A stretch of DNA of 64,000 nt from Faecalimonas umbilicata (GTDB taxonomy: Bacteria; Bacillota; Clostridia; Lachnospirales; Lachnospiraceae). The translations under genes and the position numbers were made by a program. The first letter of the stretch is position 1; each line of letters starts with the position of its first letter. The notes below the pieces were generated by a model. That model searched no databases. It was given only the letters and a program-made list of their open reading frames with translations, and had not been told where the DNA came from. Below are positions 43,967 through 51,257 of this stretch, in pieces. The stretch is from contig NZ_SLZV01000001.1 in assembly GCF_004346095.1 (NCBI RefSeq), positions 124,001 to 188,000 of the forward strand. Direction: 5' to 3'.

Positions 43967-45409
43967 TTATTTACAAAGCTTTTTAAATTCATCAGCTACA
44001 AACTGAACTTTTGTTCCAATAATAACCTGTACAGCTGTTTTGCTTGGACGGATCACTCCTGCTACACCGGCAGATTTGATCTTATGCTCATCGATTAATG
44101 TATAATCTTTGATCTCCAGACGAAGTCTTGTAATACAGTTGTCAATAGAAGTTACGTTTGCCGGTCCGCCGACACCTTCGAGAACAATTTTTGCAATTCC
44201 TGTGAAGTCATTGTTTGCCAGTTCTACTTTTGTCTCATCAATATTGTCATCTTCACGTCCCGGTGTCTTCATGTTAAATTTCACAATCACGAAACGGAAT
44301 ACTACATAGTAAACCGCACCAACTACAAGACCGATTGGAATCAGAAGCAGTGGATTCTGTGCAAACGGAGCTTTAAAGCTCAGGATCCAGTCAACCAAGC
44401 CTGCACTGAAGTTGAAACCAGCTCTTACCGGAAGTGCTGCAACAACTGCCATAGAGATACCTGTCAATACTGCGTGTACACCATAGAGCGCCGGTGCAAG
44501 GAACATGAAGGAGAATTCCAGAGGTTCTGTAACACCATTGAAGAAGGAAGCAACTGCTACTGACATCAGAAGACCTGCTGCCGCTTTCTTCTTTGTATCT
44601 TTTGCTGTGTGATACATTGCTAAAGCTGCTGCCGGAAGACCGAACATCATTACAGGGAAGAATCCTGCCATGTACATACCAGTTGTTCCCATTACACCGC
44701 CTTCTGCATTTCCCCAGAATTTTGCGATATCGTTAATTCCCGCAACGTCAAACCAGAATACAGAGTTCAGTGCGTGGTGCAGACCGAATGGAATCAGCAG
44801 TCGGTTGAAGAAACCGTAAAGACCTGCTCCGATCGGACCTAAATCCATGATAAATTTACCAACAGCTACCAGTACATTGTAAATGATCGGCCATACAAAG
44901 AACAGCACTAAGCTGGAAATTAAAGATGCACCTGCGGTAACGATCGCAACACATCTCTTTCCACTGAAGAATGAAAATGCATCTGGTAATTTTGTATTTT
45001 TAAATTTGTTGTAGCAGGCAGCTGCGATCAGACCACAGAGAATACCGATGAACTGTGTCTGAACTTTTCCAAATGCCGGGTCTACTTTTTCCACTGCTGT
45101 GTTTGTGAGCATTGCCACAACATCTGTGGAAAGTAATGTCGTTGTCATGATCCATGAAACGAGTCCGGCAAGACCTGCGGTACCATCGTTATCGTCAGAC
45201 ATACCAACAGCTACACCAATTGCAAACAAGATTGGCATCTGGTCGATCAGACATCCGCCGCCCTTTAATAAAAATGCTGCAATTACATTGTTTGCCCCCC
45301 ATCCAGTCGGGTCGATCCAGTAACCGATTCCCTGCAGGATAGCCGCAACCGGAAGACATGCAACCGGAAGCATCAGAGATTTCCCTAATCTTTGAAGATA
45401 TCTCATCAT
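43967..45409 (-). CDS. PTS enzyme IICB, glucose/N-acetylglucosamine family
   Basis: A membrane transporter that imports and phosphorylates sugar. The 480-residue protein has an EIIC domain with about ten helices (residues 1-380) and a C-terminal EIIB domain (about 395-480) with the phospho-Cys in NCITRLRLEIKD. FAIGVAVGMSDDNDGTAGLAG and FFNGVTEPLEFSFMFLAP are typical of the Glc family. AAGGAGG lies before two ATGs at 45409/45406. Its EIIA partner is the separate gene upstream. Glucose and GlcNAc cannot be told apart from sequence alone. Confidence 0.93.
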   Translation of the reverse strand: MMRYLQRLGKSLMLPVACLPVAAILQGIGYWIDPTGWGANNVIAAFLLKGGGCLIDQMPILFAIGVAVGMSDDNDGTAGLAGLVSWIMTTTLLSTDVVAMLTNTAVEKVDPAFGKVQTQFIGILCGLIAAACYNKFKNTKLPDAFSFFSGKRCVAIVTAGASLISSLVLFFVWPIIYNVLVAVGKFIMDLGPIGAGLYGFFNRLLIPFGLHHALNSVFWFDVAGINDIAKFWGNAEGGVMGTTGMYMAGFFPVMMFGLPAAALAMYHTAKDTKKKAAAGLLMSVAVASFFNGVTEPLEFSFMFLAPALYGVHAVLTGISMAVVAALPVRAGFNFSAGLVDWILSFKAPFAQNPLLLIPIGLVVGAVYYVVFRFVIVKFNMKTPGREDDNIDETKVELANNDFTGIAKIVLEGVGGPANVTSIDNCITRLRLEIKDYTLIDEHKIKSAGVAGVIRPSKTAVQVIIGTKVQFVADEFKKLCK

Positions 45410-45519
45410 AATTTTTTCCTCCTTACTCTTAATCCCTTTTGATTCACAATGAAAGTCCTCTTTTTCTTTCATTATTTATTTTACACCGGAGTCCCGGCAA
45501 TAAAATCCTTAGTAACTTG

Positions 45520-46011
45520 CTAATTTTTCATCTGAATCTTCACAACATCTTCGCCTGGAACAACATCTTTCCCTGCAAGACCTTCCACCGCTGCGTACTC
45601 ATCTGTATTACATACGAGGATCGGTGTCACAATATCATATCCGGCTGCCCGAACCGCATCCAGATCGACACTTAACATCAGATCACCTTTTTTTACTTTG
45701 TCCCCTGCCTGAACATGAGCCTCAAATCCTTCACCCTTCAGCTCCACCGTATCCAGACCGACATGCACTAAAATCTCCACCCCGTTATCTGCTGTCATGC
45801 TGACTGCATGAAGTGTCTCAAATACCATCGCGATCTCTCCATCTGCCGGTGCATAGATTTTGCCCTCAGACGGAACGATTGCAACTCCCTGGCCTAGCAT
45901 TCCTGAATTGAATGTCGGGTCGTTTACTTCCTTTAACTCTACTGCTTTTCCTTTTGCCACCGCACCGAGCATATATGTATTGTTTTGTTTCTTCTTAAAA
46001 AAATTAAACAT
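45520..46011 (-). CDS. crr: PTS enzyme IIA, glucose family
   Basis: A soluble 163-residue phosphocarrier of the EIIA-Glc fold. The phosphoryl-accepting His83 lies in EILVHVGLDTVELKG and the second active-site His68 in FETLHAVS. The N-terminal FFKKKQNN is a short linker. AGGAGG sits before ATG 46011, overlapping the end of the preceding gene by sequence context (10-nt gap). It passes phosphate from HPr to the EIIB domain of the downstream gene. Confidence 0.95.
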   Translation of the reverse strand: MFNFFKKKQNNTYMLGAVAKGKAVELKEVNDPTFNSGMLGQGVAIVPSEGKIYAPADGEIAMVFETLHAVSMTADNGVEILVHVGLDTVELKGEGFEAHVQAGDKVKKGDLMLSVDLDAVRAAGYDIVTPILVCNTDEYAAVEGLAGKDVVPGEDVVKIQMKN

Positions 46012-46021
46012 CTTGTTCCTC

Positions 46022-47062
46022 CTAGTCATATTGAAAACAGTCTGCAAAGGTAAGACGATTCTTTGCTTCCTTCTCTGACAAATATCGATGTCCTGCCAGC
46101 GAACTGCCTTTTGCTCCACTGGCATCTACGTAAACCGTCTGATCCCCAATTTTCACTGCGCACAGAACATACTGTTCATCCTGACTCCATTTCCCATTCC
46201 AGTGTCCCATGACAACATGCGAATCCATGCCGGCTCTTCTGCAAAGTTCCGAAAAAATCTTTGCATACCCAAGTACACTTGCTTTTTTCTCGGTAACTGC
46301 CACAAGATGATTTTGCAGATACACTTGCTCCAGCATCTCTCCCATATGTGAAAGCTCACTTGCCGTCGTGACAGTGTCATCCGGAACTTTCATTTCTTGA
46401 TCAAGCCATTTCAGGAAATAGTCAACGGTACTCTTCTGACCGCTGTTTTCAGGAATTCCATCTATGATCTCAGACAGTACACGCTCTGTCTCTTCCTGTT
46501 TTTCTTTAATCTTTACTATCTTTTCTTCGTCGTTGACCGACAGGCCTTTCTGGATCTCCTCTGCATTTTTCAGCGTTCCGTCATCTGCAATCTCCCCTGG
46601 TGTCTCAATCCCACTGGCACAGGATAAAAACAGCACGACCTTTGTGATCTCATCCTCTGTGATCTTGGAAAAATCTTTCTCATCATTGAGAAGATACACA
46701 TTGTCTTCATTCATCGGAATATCTACGAATCCATAGAAATAATTATATCCTTCATATTCCAATGCCACCGTGATCCGCTCATATTCTTTTCCGTTCACAG
46801 CTTTCGGAAGAGTCAGTATCCCTCCCTGAAATTGCTCAATCTGATCTTTCAGGAACAGATATACTTCCATCTCTTTTTTTGTCAACTGATCCAAATAAAA
46901 TTCTGCACTTTTTACAGTTTCTTCTCTCGGCTCATCTTTCAGTTCATCCTCTACAGATTGTTCCATCACGCTTTTTCTCTGGAAACCAAAAATAACTGTA
47001 AATACTGCCAGTACGATAAGACCGATCAGAACAATCCTTTTATGCCTGCGAATATACTCCAT
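46022..47062 (-). CDS. Membrane-anchored transglutaminase-like protein, catalytic residues lost
   Basis: A 346-residue protein with one N-terminal membrane helix (about residues 10-28) and the rest probably outside. The C-terminal part (about 261-320) follows a transglutaminase/cysteine protease-like core, ASVLGYAKIFSELCRRAGMDS...DEQYVLCAVKIG...VYVDASG. The nucleophilic Cys expected before GYA is Val, and the usual His (HAWN) is Tyr-Val-Leu-Cys; only the Asp remains. It is therefore likely non-catalytic, perhaps a binding or scaffold domain. It sits between ptsI and the EIIA gene with gaps of 13 and 10 nt, an odd position. AGGAGA precedes ATG 47062. Confidence 0.68.
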   Translation of the reverse strand: MEYIRRHKRIVLIGLIVLAVFTVIFGFQRKSVMEQSVEDELKDEPREETVKSAEFYLDQLTKKEMEVYLFLKDQIEQFQGGILTLPKAVNGKEYERITVALEYEGYNYFYGFVDIPMNEDNVYLLNDEKDFSKITEDEITKVVLFLSCASGIETPGEIADDGTLKNAEEIQKGLSVNDEEKIVKIKEKQEETERVLSEIIDGIPENSGQKSTVDYFLKWLDQEMKVPDDTVTTASELSHMGEMLEQVYLQNHLVAVTEKKASVLGYAKIFSELCRRAGMDSHVVMGHWNGKWSQDEQYVLCAVKIGDQTVYVDASGAKGSSLAGHRYLSEKEAKNRLTFADCFQYD

Positions 47063-47075
47063 CTGTGCCTTTCTC

Positions 47076-48695
47076 CTATTCCATCTCACGAATGATCTTT
47101 CTTAATTTCAAGATCATAGACGGAGCTACAGAAAGCTCATCTACACCCATGCGTACAAAAGTCTCTGTCAATTCCGGATCTGCTCCTAACTCTCCACAGA
47201 TACCAGCCCATTTTCCTTCCTGATGTGCGCTGTCCACAACCATTTGAATCATTTTCAAGATTGCTTTATGGTGTGGATTGTAGAAACGGTCAAGTTTCTC
47301 ATTCTGCCTGTCAATTGCCAATGTGTATTGTGTCAGGTCATTTGTCCCAATGCTGAAGAAATCTACCATCTTCGCCAGCTCATCACTGATCATAACTGCT
47401 GCCGGAGTCTCAATCATGACTCCTTCCTCAACATCGTTATATGGGATTCCATCTGCTTTCAACTCTTCTTTGACTTCCTGCACGATTGCCTGTATCTGTA
47501 CTACTTCCTCTGTGGAGGTGATCATCGGATACATGATTGACAGATTTCCATAAGCAGACGCACGGAACAGTGCCCGCAACTGTGTCTTGAAGATTTCCGG
47601 TTGTGCAAGGCAGATCCGAATTGCCCGGTATCCAAGCGCCGGATTTTCTTCTTTTTCAATGTTCAGATAATCCGCCTGCTTATCGGCACCGATATCCAGT
47701 GTTCGGATGATCACCTTTTTGCCTGCCATATTTTGCACTGCTTGTTTATATGCCTGAAATTGTTCTTCTTCATCTGGAAGCTCATTCCTTCCGATATACA
47801 AGAATTCACTTCGAAACAGCCCGATACCTCCTGCATCGTTTTCCAATACATATCCCATATCTGCTACACTGCCAATGTTTGCATACAGATTGATATGTCT
47901 TCCGCCTTTTGTGACATTTTCTTTTCCCTTTAACTGCTGAAGAAGCTCCTGTTTTTCCTTCTCCTCCTCAATTTTTCTCTGAATCCTCTCTTTGACTTCC
48001 TCTGACGGATTCACAAAGAACTCTCCATGAAATCCATCCACCGCCGCCTCTGTTCCGGTATGCAGCGCTTCTAAATCCATATCTACTCCGATCAGAGCCG
48101 GAATATTCATCATACGGGCTAAAATTGCCGTATGGGAATTCGCGGAACCATGTACAGTCACGAATGCCAGTATTTTCTCCTTATCCATCTGAACCGTCTC
48201 ACTCGGAGAAAGATCATCTGCCACAACAATGACCGGCTCATCCAGATCCATTACATCTGCCGACTGTCCAGACAGATTTTTTACCAAACGATTCGAAATG
48301 TCCTTAATATCTGCAGCTCTTGCTCTCATATAATCATCATCCATGCTTGCAAACATCTGGGAAAAATTATCTCCTGTAGAAGCTACCGCATATTCTGCAT
48401 TGACCTGCTGTGTACTGATAATATTTTCAATGGATTCTTTGTAATCTTCATCCTCCAGCATCATCTGATGGACTTCAAAAATTGCAGCGCTGGCTTCTCC
48501 AACTTCCTTTAATGCCTTTTCATATAATTTTTGAAGCTGTTGTTTAGAAGCCTCTACTGCTTCTTCCACTCTCTGAAGCTCTGCCTGTGTATCTTCAATC
48601 TTTACACGCTTTACCACATAGTCATCTTTTTTCAGCACGGATATTTTTCCAAATGCAACTCCTTTATAGACTGATTTTCCTTTCAAACATTCCAT
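47076..48695 (-). CDS. ptsI: PTS enzyme I
   Basis: Phosphoenolpyruvate-protein phosphotransferase, 539 residues (typical about 570). The phospho-His188 lies in VTVHGSANSHTAILAR. The PEP-binding C-terminal barrel has IGLFRSEFLYIGRNELP, MIETPAAVMISDELA, FFSIGTNDLTQYTLAIDR and ICGELGADPELTE. It passes phosphate from PEP to HPr. The gene is 20 nt after ptsH, within the same operon as the antiterminator and the sugar-specific components. Confidence 0.97.
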   Translation of the reverse strand: MECLKGKSVYKGVAFGKISVLKKDDYVVKRVKIEDTQAELQRVEEAVEASKQQLQKLYEKALKEVGEASAAIFEVHQMMLEDEDYKESIENIISTQQVNAEYAVASTGDNFSQMFASMDDDYMRARAADIKDISNRLVKNLSGQSADVMDLDEPVIVVADDLSPSETVQMDKEKILAFVTVHGSANSHTAILARMMNIPALIGVDMDLEALHTGTEAAVDGFHGEFFVNPSEEVKERIQRKIEEEKEKQELLQQLKGKENVTKGGRHINLYANIGSVADMGYVLENDAGGIGLFRSEFLYIGRNELPDEEEQFQAYKQAVQNMAGKKVIIRTLDIGADKQADYLNIEKEENPALGYRAIRICLAQPEIFKTQLRALFRASAYGNLSIMYPMITSTEEVVQIQAIVQEVKEELKADGIPYNDVEEGVMIETPAAVMISDELAKMVDFFSIGTNDLTQYTLAIDRQNEKLDRFYNPHHKAILKMIQMVVDSAHQEGKWAGICGELGADPELTETFVRMGVDELSVAPSMILKLRKIIREME

Positions 48696-48715
48696 ACTAC
48701 TTCTCCTTACATTTT

Positions 48716-48973
48716 CTACAAATTCGCTTCAAAAAATGACTTCATGCCTTCATATGCAGCTTCTTCATCGCTTCCTTCAATCTGTACTTCTACAGTCTGT
48801 CCACATTTTACTGCAAGAGACATCAACGCCATCAGCTTAGACGCTTCCACCGTTCTTCCTTCTTTTGTAATTGTAATCTTACTCTCATACTTCTTTCCTT
48901 CTTTTGCAAGCATTCCCGCTGGTCTTGCATGGATTCCCATCTCATCTTTGATTGTGTACTCAAACTTTTTCAT
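48716..48973 (-). CDS. ptsH: Phosphocarrier protein HPr
   Basis: An 85-residue HPr with the phospho-His15 in GIHARPAGMLAKEG. The usual regulatory Ser46 position (KS46IMG in B. subtilis) aligns to Lys46, with Ser45 just before it (EASKLMALMSL). HPr kinase control at this site is thus uncertain. It receives phosphate from enzyme I and passes it to the EIIA and to the PRD domains of the antiterminator. A second promoter lies in the 97-nt gap upstream. Confidence 0.95.
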   Translation of the reverse strand: MKKFEYTIKDEMGIHARPAGMLAKEGKKYESKITITKEGRTVEASKLMALMSLAVKCGQTVEVQIEGSDEEAAYEGMKSFFEANL

Positions 48974-49033
48974 TTTACTATCTCCCTTCGTCTTGACAAA
49001 TTTCTTTCTATAAAAATAGAGTAATTCATAAAT

Positions 49034-49062
49034 ATTCTATCATCTTCTTTTTTCACAAACAA
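49034..49062 (-). promoter_or_regulatory. Probable internal promoter for ptsHI
   Basis: The minus strand reads TTGTTT (49057-49062), a 17-bp spacer and TAGAAT (49034-49039), about 60 nt upstream of ptsH. It would give basal expression of the general PTS proteins without antitermination. Confidence 0.55.
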
Positions 49063-49070
49063 GCGATTCC

Positions 49071-49898
49071 TCAGGCTGCGATCATCCTCTGGATATGAAT
49101 GGCAAGAAATCCAACCTCTTCCTGCATGATCTGCCTTTCCAGTTTTTCTGCCATGTTATCACAGATTAAAGCGGCAATTTTCATTGCCTCCGGATATTTT
49201 TCCTGCACAAACTCATTGAGATCAATGTTGACTGCTTCACCGGTCTTTGTCCGGACAACCATATAATACAGATGACTCATCAGCCGGATGTAATTCAAAG
49301 CTTCTTTCTGCATTTCTTTTTCCAAATGTTCTTCTATGATCTGCATACTCTCATCAATAAGCTGTGTTGCCTTTAATGTCTCTGACACCGCTTCATCAGA
49401 AAGTCCGGAATGAATATGAAGCGCGATAAATCCTGCCTCATCATCTGAAATCCGATATCCTGTCATCTCCTCGATGATAGATCTGCTCTCTAAGGCTACC
49501 GCATACTCTTTTCCAAATAAAATCTTAATATCCGGTATAAACGGATTCGAAAGAAAGATATTCTCTCTCTCCCTCCTCGCGGCAAATGCAAGGTGATCTG
49601 CCAACGGAAGTAAAATATCTCCATTGATCGAGTCAAATACTTTCTCTGCCGCCTCAATGATCTTGCCCGCTGTCTCAATGTAAACCGGATCAATCGCATT
49701 GACTGCATGGATTGCTGAGTGCTGTTCTTCTCTCACGACCGGTGTGTACACTTGAACTCCCTCATCGATCGTCACCTCATCTCCCGCTCTCTTGCCAAAT
49801 CCAATCCCTTTTCCTAATAAAATTCTTTCACTGCCATCGCCCTTTTCTTCTGCAAGAAGTGCATTATTATTTAAAATCCTTAAAATGCAGTACACCAT
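49071..49898 (-). CDS. glcT: BglG/LicT/GlcT-family PRD antiterminator
   Basis: A 275-residue RNA-binding antiterminator. The N-terminal CAT domain (MVYCILRILNNNALLAEEKG to about residue 58) binds the RAT hairpin. PRD1 (about 65-170) has His102 and His161, and PRD2 (about 172-275) has His209 and His268, the conserved phosphorylation sites for PTS control. AAAGGAG lies before ATG 49898. A matching RAT and terminator lie in its own leader (49953-50036). The PTS genes that follow suggest it senses transport of their sugar. LicT- and GlcT-like proteins cannot be separated by eye. Confidence 0.9.
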   Translation of the reverse strand: MVYCILRILNNNALLAEEKGDGSERILLGKGIGFGKRAGDEVTIDEGVQVYTPVVREEQHSAIHAVNAIDPVYIETAGKIIEAAEKVFDSINGDILLPLADHLAFAARRERENIFLSNPFIPDIKILFGKEYAVALESRSIIEEMTGYRISDDEAGFIALHIHSGLSDEAVSETLKATQLIDESMQIIEEHLEKEMQKEALNYIRLMSHLYYMVVRTKTGEAVNIDLNEFVQEKYPEAMKIAALICDNMAEKLERQIMQEEVGFLAIHIQRMIAA

Positions 49899-49952
49899 CC
49901 GCTCTCCTTTTCTTTCGTCAGGATATGAGTCCATCTCCTTCATCGAGATACA

Positions 49953-50014
49953 TAAAAAGGCATAAACTACCTGTTCTACTCACTAATGTTGAATAAAACC
50001 GGATAGTTTATGCC
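49953..50014 (-). terminator. Antitermination-controlled terminator of the PTS operon leader
   Basis: GGCATAAACTA and TAGTTTATGCC (49959-49969 and 50004-50014) pair perfectly, and CCGGTTTTATTC with GAGTAGAACAGG extends the stem inward. TTTTTATG follows on the minus strand. Its 5' arm is shared with the RAT. Confidence 0.82.
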
Positions 50015-50036
50015 TGCATCACCAGTAACACGCTAT
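50005..50036 (-). promoter_or_regulatory. RAT antiterminator RNA site
   Basis: On the minus strand GTGTTACTGGTGATGCAGGCATAAAC matches the BglG-family ribonucleic antiterminator pattern (GTTACTG, then GCAGGC). It overlaps the 5' arm of the terminator, so binding of the antiterminator would block termination. Confidence 0.8.
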
Positions 50037-50088
50037 CAAAGTTCCTATTTTGCAACTTTTGCTTCCTAATACATGAATCTGTATAGAT

Positions 50089-50116
50089 TGTATATCATCT
50101 TACCAGTTGTCGTCAA
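50089..50116 (-). promoter_or_regulatory. Promoter of the glcT-PTS operon
   Basis: The minus strand reads TTGACG (50111-50116), a 16-bp spacer and TATACA (50089-50094), about 50 nt before the RAT. Confidence 0.6.
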
Positions 50117-50168
50117 GTTATGTTTTTAACTAATTTTCTTCGATTTTTTTGTGTATTTTTCACAACTT

Positions 50169-51191
50169 TTATCTTGGCAAATAGATCATTTCTTTTGTAA
50201 TTTCTTTTAAAGAATTGGCTCCACACATTGCCATCGTATCTGCAAGTTCTGCCCCGATTTTTTCAATGTACGTCTTCACACCTTCCATTCCGCCGCCATA
50301 GACTGCTGTGACAAATGGGCGGCAGATCAGCACTCCGTCTGCACCGAGTGCCAGCGCCTTAAAGACATCTACACCAGAACGGATCCCACCATCTACAAAT
50401 ATTTTCACTTTTCCCTGCACTGCCTCCACGATAGCAGGAAGTACCTCCGCAGTGGCCGGGCACTGGTCGAGCACGCGCCCTCCATGATTGGATACAACAA
50501 TCGCATCGACACCTGCCTCCACCGCTTTGATGGCGCCCCTTGCGGTCATAATTCCTTTTGCGATAAATGGAACTTTTGCCATCTCTGCCACCTGGCGTAA
50601 TTCTTCCACAGCTTTTCTGCCTGCCGGCGGTGTCATATTTTTTAAGAATGGAAGTCCTGCCGCATCAATATCCATAGCAACCGCAAATGCACCAGAACCT
50701 TCTGCCTGCTTCATCTTTTCACGAATGATCTCTATATTCCACGGCTTGATCGTCGGAATCCCTTTTCCTTCCACTCGTCTGATTGCATCGGTCGCATACT
50801 TCATTACATCCGGATTTACCCCGTCTCCGGTCATTGCGGCAATCCCCGCCTCTGCACATGCAGCCACCATCACATCATTGTAGGACTGATCATTGTATTT
50901 TTCTCCATAATGAAGATTCACTGCCCCAACCGGACCTGCAAAAAACGGATAACGAAATTTCTGTCCCCACAGTACAAAGCTTGTATCCACTTCTTCATGC
51001 TCAGAAATGGTATCCATCTGTACACGGATTTCCTGCCATTTATCAAAATTGCGGATGGCTGTATCCCCCATCCCTTTCGCTCCCGGTCCCGGCATTTGAT
51101 TCCGGCATGCCCTTCCATTGCACACCATGCACGCTTTACAATATTTCCCAATATCTTGTTTTGCATTTGTTACTATTTCCTCGTATGTCAT
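50169..51191 (-). CDS. FMN-dependent alpha-hydroxy-acid oxidizing protein
   Basis: A 340-residue TIM-barrel flavoenzyme of the lactate oxidase/glycolate oxidase family. It shows PFFAGPVGAVNLHYGE, the catalytic His in VVSNHGGRVLDQ and FVDGGIRSGVDVFKALALGAD for FMN phosphate. The N-terminus carries CKACMVCNGRAC, i.e. four Cys (18, 21, 24, 29), not found in classical members and perhaps a metal or Fe-S site. AGAAGG lies before ATG 51191. It follows the zinc-ribbon/TPR gene by 66 nt on the same strand. In an anaerobe it is more likely a dehydrogenase than an H2O2-forming oxidase. Confidence 0.87.
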   Translation of the reverse strand: MTYEEIVTNAKQDIGKYCKACMVCNGRACRNQMPGPGAKGMGDTAIRNFDKWQEIRVQMDTISEHEEVDTSFVLWGQKFRYPFFAGPVGAVNLHYGEKYNDQSYNDVMVAACAEAGIAAMTGDGVNPDVMKYATDAIRRVEGKGIPTIKPWNIEIIREKMKQAEGSGAFAVAMDIDAAGLPFLKNMTPPAGRKAVEELRQVAEMAKVPFIAKGIMTARGAIKAVEAGVDAIVVSNHGGRVLDQCPATAEVLPAIVEAVQGKVKIFVDGGIRSGVDVFKALALGADGVLICRPFVTAVYGGGMEGVKTYIEKIGAELADTMAMCGANSLKEITKEMIYLPR

Positions 51192-51257
51192 CCTATTTCC
51201 TTCTTTCTTTATCATTCATTATTTCTTTCCGCAAACAAATCAGAAACAATCTCACAC

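Noticed and set aside
46022-47062. Active transglutaminase or cysteine protease
   Set aside because: The catalytic Cys and His positions are replaced by Val and Tyr-Val-Leu-Cys, so activity is not claimed.
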